DNA of 64,000 bases from Thermoguttaceae bacterium. GTDB taxonomy: Bacteria; Planctomycetota; Planctomycetia; Pirellulales; Thermoguttaceae. A program made the position numbers and the translations under genes. The notes beneath the pieces were generated by a model that was given only the letters and a program-made list of their open reading frames with translations, made no database searches and was not told where the DNA came from. Location: assembly GCA_025060325.1 (NCBI GenBank), contig JANXBW010000001.1, forward strand, positions 124,001-188,000, read 5' to 3'. Below are positions 1 through 8,968 of this stretch, piece by piece; position 1 is the stretch's first letter; the number at the start of each line of letters is the position of its first letter.

Positions 1-1169
1 TCGTCAAAAATTGCCTCCGCTAAATCACCCACTTCTTGAAGGTCCTTCCACAAACCGCTTCCATACTCCGCGGAGTTGCCGGCGGCGTTGACTTCAAGAC
101 GGACAACCGGTTCGGACAACTCAAAGAAGAGCTTGACTTGGCTACCGGCCGGTACGTGCAGCACGCCGGGCACCGGAACAGTTACGGGACCGCGCTCCAG
201 ATATGCCGGCGGCTCCACCTGCGCTTGGACGGAGGCCACTACGGCCGGTTCTTTGAGGCGAAGGTACAAATCGTCGACATACCGGTCTCCTGCCCAGAAA
301 GCAACTTCGAGGGTCTCGTGGACATTTGCCAACCGAAAGACAAACCTGCGGAAAGGCCCTCCGGCGATATGCCGGCCCCCTTCACCCAGCATAAGCGACT
401 CGCGACTGGCCCCGGACTGCTCTCTGAAACGGACTTTCACCACCCTCGGCACCAGAGGCATGCCGCGATCCACAGCCACGGTCAGCTCGGCTTCCTCACC
501 TCGCAGGAGGACCTCCTCGCCGCGGTAAAAGCCTTTGATTACCAAGCCGGTGCGAACCGGCCACGGGGTGTCCTCAAAACGGATCCACCGGGCAGCCCAG
601 ACTGTGGCCTCGTCCGCGCTCCAGTAAACAAAACTAGCCACCAACCCCGCAGCAAGGAGTGCCCAGAAGGTATCTCGGATCGGCCGGGTAAACCGGAAAA
701 CTTTCCGCAGCCGCACGTTTGCCGCCATACGATCGGCCTGCTCGGCCGCCGCCAAAAGCAAAAGCTTTCGGTAACTGAGAGGATGAGTTGTTCCGTCAAC
801 AAGCTCGGGAATTCCCTCGGCTGCCGTCACCGCCAGATCGCCAAGCTCCGGGAAAGCCCGCTCCAGGATCAAAGCAAGTTCCGGGTCCCGCAAAGGCCGA
901 CAAAGAACTCGCCCCCATCGCCACCAGAGAAAAATTATCGCGGCCGCCCCACCCACAAGCAGAAGGACTACCCGGATAAAAACCGGAAGCGGAAAAGTAC
1001 GATCAACAGCATAAGCAAGCCAAAAGAAAGAACCACAAACAATGACAGCCCAAGCCAGAAGCTCCACGAAAAGGAGGCTGCGAATCCCCCGCCGCAAACC
1101 CCGCAATTTGTAAACAAGTGTTGGGCATATCCCTGGCACTCGGGCTTTGCCGCCCGAATATGCTGGCAT
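1..1169 (-). CDS. DUF4175-like large membrane protein, N-terminal part (cut by window edge)
   Basis: An open frame runs without a stop from an ATG at 1169 off the left edge, giving the first 389 residues of a longer protein. Two close hydrophobic segments lie at about residues 33-55 and 62-85. A soluble stretch (RDPELALILERAFPEL) follows, then a third hydrophobic segment (LLAAGLVASFVYW) and an extracytoplasmic-looking beta-rich region. GGGGAG stands just upstream of the ATG and supports this start. The architecture and its position downstream of the VWA and BatA genes resemble the DUF4175-type proteins found with such clusters in planctomycetes. The family name is an inference. Function is unknown; a cell-envelope role is likely. 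A long plus-strand frame over the same bases is a shadow. Confidence 0.62.
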   Translation of the reverse strand, partial: MPAYSGGKARVPGICPTLVYKLRGLRRGIRSLLFVELLAWAVIVCGSFFWLAYAVDRTFPLPVFIRVVLLLVGGAAAIIFLWWRWGRVLCRPLRDPELALILERAFPELGDLAVTAAEGIPELVDGTTHPLSYRKLLLLAAAEQADRMAANVRLRKVFRFTRPIRDTFWALLAAGLVASFVYWSADEATVWAARWIRFEDTPWPVRTGLVIKGFYRGEEVLLRGEEAELTVAVDRGMPLVPRVVKVRFREQSGASRESLMLGEGGRHIAGGPFRRFVFRLANVHETLEVAFWAGDRYVDDLYLRLKEPAVVASVQAQVEPPAYLERGPVTVPVPGVLHVPAGSQVKLFFELSEPVVRLEVNAAGNSAEYGSGLWKDLQEVGDLAEAIFD

Positions 1170-1761
1170 TGTCTCCCCGGGAATACCATGAATCACTGTT
1201 TTAACTTGCCTGACTGCTTTCACCAACACTAGGTCCCAATCAACACGGCCCGTTTGGTGACATTTTCAACAAAAACCACTCTAAGGAGCTTAACTAACCG
1301 CATTCTTGGTAAAGTCCCAAAGATCTGGGGCCTTAAGTCACCGGAAGGCTGATCGGGATGTTGTCATCCGACCGCCGTCCAATTTGAACAATCAGCCATT
1401 TTAGCCCAGCTTCGGATCCATATCCCCCGCAATGTCACGCCGCCGTGGTTGTAATTCCGGCGGAGGTTTTTGTCTTCGAAAGTGTCGTCAATAACCGGGT
1501 ATGGGTCAACGCACTCGCGGCTTTTATGACGACCGGAAATGCTTGCTCGAAAAAGTCGACAGCCTGGCAAACCTAGCACCCGAGCTATCCCTCGCCCGGA
1601 ATCGAAATCGCAACCACTGCCCCTACACCAATCGGAAAACTTCCCTTCTTTGGGCCCTTCAAGAATGTCGCCATTTTAGCTTGGCCCGGCTATGATTCCC
1701 CTCAGAGCCCAAATACTGGCCATCCCCTTTTTGCCCCCTTCCCTGCTGGCCAAAAAGGGGT
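1170..1761. other. Intergenic region, no gene seen
   Basis: About 590 bases separate the truncated membrane gene from the end of the VWA gene upstream of it. Short frames exist on both strands but none has a recognisable product. The only clear structure is the inverted repeat at 1724-1760. The gap is large for a cotranscribed set, so the truncated gene may have its own promoter. Confidence 0.5.
1724..1760 (-). terminator. Hairpin directly after the VWA gene stop
   Basis: A perfect 10-bp inverted repeat (CCCCTTTTTG and CAAAAAGGGG) with a 17-base loop begins one base beyond the stop codon of the minus-strand VWA gene. Its position suits a transcription terminator or an mRNA 3-prime stabiliser. 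No T-run follows, so it is not a textbook intrinsic terminator. Confidence 0.45.
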
Positions 1762-4569
1762 TTAGAAAACACTCCCTCGACCAAGTTGACGAAGTAACCA
1801 CTCCGTGGCAAGAAACGCCACCGCAAGGAAAAAAAGCACGCTGTCAACACCAATCGCAAGAACCCGTCTCCCGGCCGACAAACCGGCCGTTTCTTCGCCA
1901 CGTAACCTCCCAGTCAGATATCCCCACAGGTCCCCTAGCGTCGGCTCCACTGGCGGACCAATCACTGTTTCCACCCAGCTGCGGGGGGTAATGAGCCGCG
2001 GGAGGTAACCGGGCGATTGTGGGTCAATCACCTCTTGAACTGTTGAGTAATACCGACCCCCAGTTGCCTCCCCAAGGTAGCGCAACAGCTCTTCGTTGCG
2101 AACCAAGGTACGCTCTTCCAAACTGGCAAGCTCCACGCGAAATCGGCATTCTGCCTCCTCGCCGGTGTGCTCCGGCTCAGAAAGGGTCGCGCGGTACTCT
2201 CCCGGCTGTTGACAAACGAAGCTTCCACGATAGTGCCCTGGTTCACCTGCAACGGGGCTTAGGCGGACTTCTTCCCATAACCCCTCCGGCCCTATCACCC
2301 GGGCACGCAAAGAGTCGCGTTTAATTGGCTCGAACCGTTTGTCCACAGCACGGGCCCTGAGGAAAACCGTTTCCCCGGCGGAATAAGACGATCGATCGGA
2401 CGTTAGGAAAAGCCGCCGTGATCTGCCGGCCAGTTTGCTTCCACTCGCATGGCGAATAAGCTGAAGCCACAACCGTTCGTAATAACGCTCGCTTATAGCG
2501 CGGAGCCGCCACAGCTCGCAACTGCCCAGGTAAAAGACCCGGCCAGCGCCATAGAATTGCTCAGCTAGGTAAATGGGCCGATCTGGCCCTCCACCTGACT
2601 CTGTCAACGAAAGATAAGCAAGTGCGGTGGCTCCGCGCTTAAGCTGCCGAACGTCAACACAGCTGTACACGCCCGGGAAATTGCGCCATGCCTGCTGAGA
2701 AGCCTCTGCGCCCGGCTCAAGCCAAAGGAATGAGGAACCCACCCCCTCCGGGGTGAGATCAATCGGCACGGGCTCGGAGGATGTCAACATCCGGGCGCCC
2801 CCCAAACCGCCCAATCCGGTAAGGCTCACTGGCAGGAGGCGAAGCACCGTCTGACAGCGCGAATCGATTGGCCACCCAGCCACGCTGTCGGCGGCATAAA
2901 CCGCGCCGGCAGCGAAGATGAGCCCGCCTCCCTGCTCGCCCACCCAGCGTTCGATAAGATCCAGGACCTTGGCCAGATCACCGGATGGACCGGCCACCCG
3001 TCGCCAATCCGGATCGATCGCCACAAGACAGTCATATTCGGCCCAGGTCGACTCATCGCGTGGTAACTGCTCAAGGAGACGATCTGCTTCTTGCCAAGCT
3101 CCCGGTGGGGCACTTTGCAAGAAAACATCAACACGCACCCCCGGGTCGCGGAAGAGGACACTTCGCAGAAATTGGAACTCCCGGCTTGGCCCGCCAGATA
3201 GAAGCAGAACCCGAAGCGGCCGATCCACAACCTCGCACACTTCTTCGCGACGATTGTTCTGCGCGATCACATCCCCTGGTTGCGGATCAACTGCGATTCG
3301 CACCCGATACTGCCCGGCCATTGGTAAAGCAACTTCGAACCGGGCTGTGGCCGCCCCCTGACCACTTGCGAATTCGATACTGGTCTGTTGACGAAAAACC
3401 TTGCCAGCAGAAGATGGCGCCACGATTTCAGAGCGATCTGCAGCCGGTAGGTTGGAGTTGGCTGCTACCCCACCTTGAGCACCCACTTGCCCGTCAGCTC
3501 CAACCGATTTTTCTGTACTGCTAGTTGCCTCAGTACCGGGGGAAGCCGGGCGACTTTCTTTTGGCTCAAGCTCAACGACTACATCCACTGTGCCTCGGTA
3601 GGCATCAGCCTCAAGACTTATCAAAATCGGGAAGGGATCCATTGGCCGGACTTGTGCCGGCAGATCCACCTGGGCGATCCGCACATCGCCGGGCGAACTC
3701 GTTGGGCCAAGCCCGATTGTAAACACAGGCACTTTTTTCGTGCGAAGGATCTCCACTGCCGAGCCGACTTCCAACCCCGCGTTTTGCCCCCCATCACTTA
3801 CCACGACGATACCGGCCAGGACCTCCCGCGGATAAAGATTCGCGACGGATGCTAATGCCTCCCCTAACCGGGTTTCGCGCCCCCGCGGCCCAACCCGCCC
3901 AAGCGCCCGTTCGAAATCTGCCGGGGTGAGTGATCCTGAAGCGATCCCTGAAGGCGCAGTCTGTTCCGAGGCACGCTTGCCGAAACGCTGGGCAGGCTGT
4001 GTACCATTCGTATGGTTACCGCCGCCTGAAATGTCACCAAATTGTTGATCATTTCCGACAGGCTCTTCCTGAATTAGCTTTTGCCTCCCCCCCGGGCGCC
4101 CAAGCCAACTGTAAACAAGCTCCGGGGTGGATTCGTCAAACGTGAATACGTCCACCTGATGTTCTTTGGCTAGCTGGGCAAGTAAATCGCTGTGGCGGAG
4201 AAGCCGGATTGCAGCCTCCCAGCGGGAAATTCCCCCTGGGCCAGGATCGGGGGAGGAAATAGTTCCCGGCAGCGACTCCGGCAACAGCATGCTCGCGCTT
4301 GAGTCAACAAGCACAGCAACTTGACTGGGATACTCCCGCTCCCGAAGGAATCGCCACCGCGGCTCTAGGAACCAAAGGACAAGTGCTGCCAGCGCTGCGA
4401 TTCTTAGCGCAACAAGCGTCCACAACCGCCAGGACATGGCCTGCCGATTTTCCCACCAGGTGAGAAGGCCGACCACGCCCAAGAGTAATAGGGCTGGGGG
4501 AACAATCCACAGGATCGAAGCAGGCGCTAGCCGACCCCATTCGAACAGTGCACCCGCTTCCCGAATCAT
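1762..4569 (-). CDS. VWA-domain membrane protein with glutamine-amidotransferase-like domain
   Basis: This 935-residue protein has two N-terminal membrane segments (about 19-37 and 49-67) and a C-terminal one near 910-928. A von Willebrand A domain begins at residue 86, and its metal-binding motif DSSAS (89-93) is intact. A second VWA-like loop (VVVSDGGQNAG) follows. From about residue 449 (RVLLLSGGPSREF) there is a Rossmann-like stretch typical of the glutamine-amidotransferase-like domain in this family. The start overlaps the stop of the upstream BatA-like gene by 4 bp, so the two are translationally coupled. Proteins of this type act in the envelope, often with a MoxR ATPase and DUF58 protein that are not present in this window. 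The exact role is unknown. Confidence 0.75.
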   Translation of the reverse strand: MIREAGALFEWGRLAPASILWIVPPALLLLGVVGLLTWWENRQAMSWRLWTLVALRIAALAALVLWFLEPRWRFLREREYPSQVAVLVDSSASMLLPESLPGTISSPDPGPGGISRWEAAIRLLRHSDLLAQLAKEHQVDVFTFDESTPELVYSWLGRPGGRQKLIQEEPVGNDQQFGDISGGGNHTNGTQPAQRFGKRASEQTAPSGIASGSLTPADFERALGRVGPRGRETRLGEALASVANLYPREVLAGIVVVSDGGQNAGLEVGSAVEILRTKKVPVFTIGLGPTSSPGDVRIAQVDLPAQVRPMDPFPILISLEADAYRGTVDVVVELEPKESRPASPGTEATSSTEKSVGADGQVGAQGGVAANSNLPAADRSEIVAPSSAGKVFRQQTSIEFASGQGAATARFEVALPMAGQYRVRIAVDPQPGDVIAQNNRREEVCEVVDRPLRVLLLSGGPSREFQFLRSVLFRDPGVRVDVFLQSAPPGAWQEADRLLEQLPRDESTWAEYDCLVAIDPDWRRVAGPSGDLAKVLDLIERWVGEQGGGLIFAAGAVYAADSVAGWPIDSRCQTVLRLLPVSLTGLGGLGGARMLTSSEPVPIDLTPEGVGSSFLWLEPGAEASQQAWRNFPGVYSCVDVRQLKRGATALAYLSLTESGGGPDRPIYLAEQFYGAGRVFYLGSCELWRLRAISERYYERLWLQLIRHASGSKLAGRSRRLFLTSDRSSYSAGETVFLRARAVDKRFEPIKRDSLRARVIGPEGLWEEVRLSPVAGEPGHYRGSFVCQQPGEYRATLSEPEHTGEEAECRFRVELASLEERTLVRNEELLRYLGEATGGRYYSTVQEVIDPQSPGYLPRLITPRSWVETVIGPPVEPTLGDLWGYLTGRLRGEETAGLSAGRRVLAIGVDSVLFFLAVAFLATEWLLRQLGRGSVF

Positions 4570-6794
4570 CGGCCTTTCCTCGTCCCACTACGTTGACGAA
4601 TTGTCAAAAAGATAGCCCCGGCTTCCGCAGCTAGCACCAGGAGAACCAGGCTCATCATCGGGGGAACTATATCCACTGCCTGAACCGCGACATCCACTTG
4701 AGTGATACTTTCCGGCTCAATCACCGCCACATCGCAACCCGCAAAAAGCCCGGCAACATCGCGACTTGAGACAAGCCGAAGGTCACTTTCTCGGCAATCG
4801 ACATTGGCCGCAAAGTACCGAAGCACTGTTTGCCCGTCATCTGTCCTCCACTCAAGCGTGCCAAAGCCGGGCATGGGTACCGGAAGCGTCTCTAACCGGT
4901 CTTCCGTCCCTGGACGGGATGTTAACCTTTCGTCCACATCACTTCCAGGCAGCCGATAGCGCACCTCGGCGGGCAATTTCCCAGACGGAAATTCGAACTT
5001 TGCGAGCGACCCAGCAACCGCGGAAGTTACCGGCCGCTCATGCCGAGCCAAATAGCCTGCCAATTCAAGCAACGTTACCACAAAGCTTGGACTAACTCGC
5101 GCCCAATTATTCCAGGAAGGCGCCGCTGTGGTAGCCACAAGTGCTGCCTTACCCCGGCCAAAAGTAAACGTCATCCCAAGTGGCTGACCCTCCTTTAACC
5201 GGAGAAATACTTGGCCGGCTAGCCTTCGGTTTTCGGCTTGAAGCCCGGATCGCTCCAATTCCTCCGCCGGGTCAAAGGCCAGGTACCGACTTACGAAGAT
5301 CGGCTCTACAAGCGGGCCTTTCAGCGCAGCCAATCCTCGCAGACCGGGATGCTCCACAAATTCCACGTTTCCCGTGGACAAAAACACACTTGGCGCAAGT
5401 TCCTTTACACCCCGTAGCCGTACCGGAAAAATGCCCCGTTCTCCCCGACAAAAATCTTCCTCGAACCTGACCAGATCCGTCTGCGGCCCGACAAAATAAA
5501 GAAGCCCTCCCCCGTTTGCGAGGAATTCTCGAAGGCGCTCGGCCAGAAGCGGGTCTGACACTCCGCCACCGAGAAAACAAATAAGATCGAAGCTTTCAAT
5601 CGCTTCTTGCGAGAGCGCCTCCCCAACACTGCGTCGACAAATTATTCCCGTGTTAACACCCCCACCCGGCGACAGTGCAAGCTCGACAAACTGAGCATCT
5701 TCGCTACCGAGCTCAGCCGCCACAAGCAAAACCCTCACGACCTCCTGAACCGGGACTACGAGGTAGCGGCGATTATCCGCCTCCAGTACGTCCGCCGGTA
5801 AGCGGGCCTCGATGCGAAGATCACCGCTATGGGGCGGAATGGCATAAAAATCGTGGTGAGCGCTTGTCCCCGCGGGCAATTCCGGGATGACGATAGGTGG
5901 CAGCGGTTGGCCTTCGCAAAAAACTTCCACTGGGACGTTTCTCAGCGATCGATCGGAAAAGTTCTCGATCGAAAGGCGCAGGGCCAAGGGCACCCCAACG
6001 GCCCGAATACCACCGCTTGGTTCGAGCTTTGTGATAGCTACATTCCCCGATGCATAGGGGGAGGCACACGGAATTAACCGCACCGGACAGCGAGCTTGGC
6101 GCAAGCGCTCGGAAATTTCCCCCCACTGGGATCCCGGCTGCCAATCTATTGCCCGAAAGTCCGAAAAGACCAGAACCGTCACCGTTTCCCGTGCCAAATC
6201 GACTACTTCCACCGCCCGCGCTAGCGCCTGATGGACTGGCACGCTAGCAAAGCTGGCCGGGAAGGCATCAACCATCCCAGCAATACGGGAGAAAGTCTCC
6301 GAGTTGAGCACTTCCCCAGCGAGATCGACTCGAATTTGTTCGCTTACAAGCTGAGAGACTCGGAAGAGGCTTATTCGGGCAGAGCCGTGTCGGCTCACCA
6401 ACTCTTTAATGAATTCGTTTACAGCCGACTTAGCTTGCTGCCAACAGGTCTCCGCCTCCAAGGCGGCACGTCGGCTTTGCATAGAAAGGGTGTCATCCAA
6501 CATGATGACGAAGTGCTCTCTCTGCCCGGTGAGGCTGCCCCACAAGCGGGCTGATTCCGCCCGCGGGCGGGCAAAGGCCAATACGATCCCCGCAATAAGC
6601 GCCATCCGCAAAGCAAGTAATAACCATTCCTGAAGAAGCACACGAATTTTCTGGCGACGTTGACCCTCAAGCAAAAACCGCGTAGCGGGGAAGACAAAGC
6701 GGGGGTATCGCAGCCGGCTCAAAAGATGAATGATCACCGGCAAGAGGATAAGAGGCAATGCCCACAGGAATTCAGGCCGGGCAAATCCAATCAT
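4566..6794 (-). CDS. BatA-domain (N-terminal double-transmembrane) VWA protein
   Basis: The 742-residue product opens with the BatA signature: a membrane segment at 8-27, a short basic loop (RLRYPRFVFPA), then a second membrane segment at about 55-75. A VWA-like domain follows with the metal site as DDTLS (100-104), that is DxTxS-type in place of the usual DxSxS. A second Rossmann-like segment (RVLLVAAELGSEDA) begins near residue 353, and a C-terminal membrane segment lies near 710-735 before a basic tail. The ATGA overlap with the next gene shows an operon. Bat-type proteins are membrane-anchored and linked to envelope stress or protein assembly; the substrate is not known. Confidence 0.75.
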   Translation of the reverse strand: MIGFARPEFLWALPLILLPVIIHLLSRLRYPRFVFPATRFLLEGQRRQKIRVLLQEWLLLALRMALIAGIVLAFARPRAESARLWGSLTGQREHFVIMLDDTLSMQSRRAALEAETCWQQAKSAVNEFIKELVSRHGSARISLFRVSQLVSEQIRVDLAGEVLNSETFSRIAGMVDAFPASFASVPVHQALARAVEVVDLARETVTVLVFSDFRAIDWQPGSQWGEISERLRQARCPVRLIPCASPYASGNVAITKLEPSGGIRAVGVPLALRLSIENFSDRSLRNVPVEVFCEGQPLPPIVIPELPAGTSAHHDFYAIPPHSGDLRIEARLPADVLEADNRRYLVVPVQEVVRVLLVAAELGSEDAQFVELALSPGGGVNTGIICRRSVGEALSQEAIESFDLICFLGGGVSDPLLAERLREFLANGGGLLYFVGPQTDLVRFEEDFCRGERGIFPVRLRGVKELAPSVFLSTGNVEFVEHPGLRGLAALKGPLVEPIFVSRYLAFDPAEELERSGLQAENRRLAGQVFLRLKEGQPLGMTFTFGRGKAALVATTAAPSWNNWARVSPSFVVTLLELAGYLARHERPVTSAVAGSLAKFEFPSGKLPAEVRYRLPGSDVDERLTSRPGTEDRLETLPVPMPGFGTLEWRTDDGQTVLRYFAANVDCRESDLRLVSSRDVAGLFAGCDVAVIEPESITQVDVAVQAVDIVPPMMSLVLLVLAAEAGAIFLTIRQRSGTRKGR

Positions 6795-7012
6795 TGTTCA
6801 TATGTTTACCACCCGCGGGCGCACCAAGCTTGGTTTGCTATTGAAAAACGCGTGACGCCGATTTTGGGCGGTTTACCCTCCGACGAAAACGTATCGCCGG
6901 AACAAATCAAGACTGCCAAACTGCATGCAGAGAAACCTTAAACCCCAAGTACGGACTTTTTGCCTATCGTCTACACCTCCCTGCCTTCCCGATCTGTGTA
7001 CGCCACTTTCCT

Positions 7013-7615
7013 CTATAACACTCCCTTGGTGCTGGGGATACCTTGCTCGCGGGGATCCAACGCAACTGCCTGGCGAATGGCTCGAGCGACTGCCTTAAAA
7101 ACTCCCTCGGCCAAGTGGTGGCTGTTTCGCCCATAATGAACCCAAATGTGGAGGTTGCAGGGGACATGCGTTGCTACGGCATGCCAAAAATCGACGACAA
7201 GTTCGCTCGGGAAGTCCCCGATTTTCTCCGCGGAAAATCTCGGACCGCGGTACACAAAATACGGTCGGCCGCCTAGGTCAACAGCCGCACTGATCAAACA
7301 TTCCTCCATCGGCAGTCGACAATCACCGTAGCGGACCACTCCCTCTTTTTTGCCCAAAGCTTCCCGAAGGGCAAGACCCAAGCAAATTCCCACATCCTCA
7401 ACCGTATGATGGGGATCGACATGGGTGTCCCCTTGGGCCTCCACGGTAAGATCTATTAGCGAATGCCGGGCAAATAGCTCGAGCATGTGCCTAAAGAAAC
7501 CAACGGGTACGCGAATGTCGGCCTGACCGCTCCCGTCGACGTTAATCGCGATCCGTACCAACGTCTCCTTCGTGGTTCGAGTAAGCTGGGCACGGCGCTC
7601 CACTGGTGAAGCCAT
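7013..7615 (-). CDS. hisB: Imidazoleglycerol-phosphate dehydratase
   Basis: HisB converts imidazole-glycerol phosphate to imidazole-acetol phosphate, the step before HisC in histidine biosynthesis. The 200-residue length is normal for the monofunctional enzyme. The metal-binding motifs are visible: DPHHTVEDVG near residue 68 and HHLAEGVFKA near the C-terminus. One oddity is FFRHML, where the family usually has F-x-D-H-M; the adjacent histidine is kept. It is the last gene of the minus-strand hisD-hisC-hisB run, about 140 bp after hisC. It is cytoplasmic. Confidence 0.93.
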   Translation of the reverse strand: MASPVERRAQLTRTTKETLVRIAINVDGSGQADIRVPVGFFRHMLELFARHSLIDLTVEAQGDTHVDPHHTVEDVGICLGLALREALGKKEGVVRYGDCRLPMEECLISAAVDLGGRPYFVYRGPRFSAEKIGDFPSELVVDFWHAVATHVPCNLHIWVHYGRNSHHLAEGVFKAVARAIRQAVALDPREQGIPSTKGVL

Positions 7616-7755
7616 CTGTTGTCATTTCCTGAACAAATGCCGAGAAACGCCGGGGCGATTTTTTTGGGCGTGGTCTACCCTGCTCCGCCCGGATTCGGCC
7701 GCCAATTAGTGCTTGCTTGCGAGGGCTCCGGAACAACTCCGCTTTTTGGAGGCCT

Positions 7756-8892
7756 CTAAACGCCTTCGCGAATAATTTGCTCGATCGAATCGACGCACTG
7801 CTTAATTTGTTCGTCGGTGCCTACCGAGATTCTAAGCCCATCTCCCCACCCGGGGAAATTCATGTATCGCACGAGGATCCCCCGCTGTTTGAGCCTTTCG
7901 TATACAATGCGAGCCGGTAATTCAGGGTGAACATTCCACGTGAAGTTGGCCTGCGAGGGCGGCACATCAAAGCCCAGGTGCCGCATTCGTTGGGTCAAAA
8001 TGGCTCGGGTCGCCAAAATTTTTGCGCGCGTTTCGTCAAACCACCTCCGATCGGAAATCGCAGCAGTGGCACCAGCAATAGCCAAAGCGTCGCAGTTGTA
8101 AGAATCCTTCACTTTGCGCATTTGGTTAATCAAATGAGGCTGGGCCACCACAAACCCAAACCGCAAGCCTGCCAGGGCGTAAGACTTGCTGAGCGAGCGG
8201 ACGACTAATACGTTATCGAACTGCCGCACCAGGTCTAGGCAATTACTGTCCGCAAAGTCCGCGTAAGCTTCGTCAACAATGATTGGACAACGGAGTTGGC
8301 AGGCCCAAGTAGCGATCTCCGCCGGAGGAATCACAGTACCAGAAGGACTATTCGGATTAGCCAAGAAAACCAAACGTAAACGAGCACTCGGTCGACCGAA
8401 GTCCGCTCCTAAGCTCCAGTCCGGCCGAAAGAACACCCGCTCGATTTCCGCCCCTTGAATCTCCGCCAGGGTAGCATAAAGCAAGTACCCAGGATAAGCA
8501 AAACGAATCACCCCGCCGGAGGCAACGAATGTCCGGGTGATAATCGTCAGGATGTCGTCGCTACCATTGCCGCACAGTATCCAATCTGGCGGAAAGCCCA
8601 ACAACTCACCGGCTTTTTCGCGGAATTCGGTCGCAAGCGGGTCGGGGTATCGCTGCAAGCCACGTCGCAGCACTGCCTCAACAGCCTCGGCTACTGCCGG
8701 GGAGGGCGGATACGGGTTTTCATTCGTATTTAGTTTGATAACGTTCCAGTCCCGGGGCTGTTCTCCCGGTACATAACCCTCCATGGCCAGGATTTCCGGC
8801 CGCACGTATTGCTTCCATGCTGGGGCCGTTTGGGCGAGCTCCCCTGCGCACCCTACCACTTCATCAACTTGACCACCGCGATATGGGAGCAC
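7756..8892 (-). CDS. hisC: Histidinol-phosphate aminotransferase
   Basis: This PLP enzyme transfers the amino group from glutamate to imidazole-acetol phosphate. The 378-residue protein shows LNTNENPYPPSP near residue 54, the DEAYADF motif at 207-213, and the PLP lysine at about 236 in SLSKSYALAGLRFG. All are hallmarks of HisC in the fold-type I aminotransferases. It lies 76 bp downstream of hisD and upstream of hisB on the same strand, so it is very likely cotranscribed. A later start near MEGYVPGEQ cannot be excluded but would remove conserved sequence. Confidence 0.93.
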   Translation of the reverse strand: MLPYRGGQVDEVVGCAGELAQTAPAWKQYVRPEILAMEGYVPGEQPRDWNVIKLNTNENPYPPSPAVAEAVEAVLRRGLQRYPDPLATEFREKAGELLGFPPDWILCGNGSDDILTIITRTFVASGGVIRFAYPGYLLYATLAEIQGAEIERVFFRPDWSLGADFGRPSARLRLVFLANPNSPSGTVIPPAEIATWACQLRCPIIVDEAYADFADSNCLDLVRQFDNVLVVRSLSKSYALAGLRFGFVVAQPHLINQMRKVKDSYNCDALAIAGATAAISDRRWFDETRAKILATRAILTQRMRHLGFDVPPSQANFTWNVHPELPARIVYERLKQRGILVRYMNFPGWGDGLRISVGTDEQIKQCVDSIEQIIREGV

Positions 8893-8968
8893 AAGTTACT
8901 CCGTTTCCGATGACTTTACGGCGTCTACGCGGCTGACCAACCTATCCGATTACTTGCCCGCAATGGAA

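Noticed and set aside
36-1232. 398-codon plus-strand open frame at the left edge
   Set aside because: Its translation has no recognisable features. The minus strand of the same region encodes a continuous membrane protein with proper hydrophobic segments and a ribosome-binding site.
1560-1640. tRNA-like sequence on the minus strand (a TTTCGATTCC-type stretch near a TAGCTCGG-type D-arm)
   Set aside because: The arms occur in the wrong order and no acceptor or T-stem can be formed.
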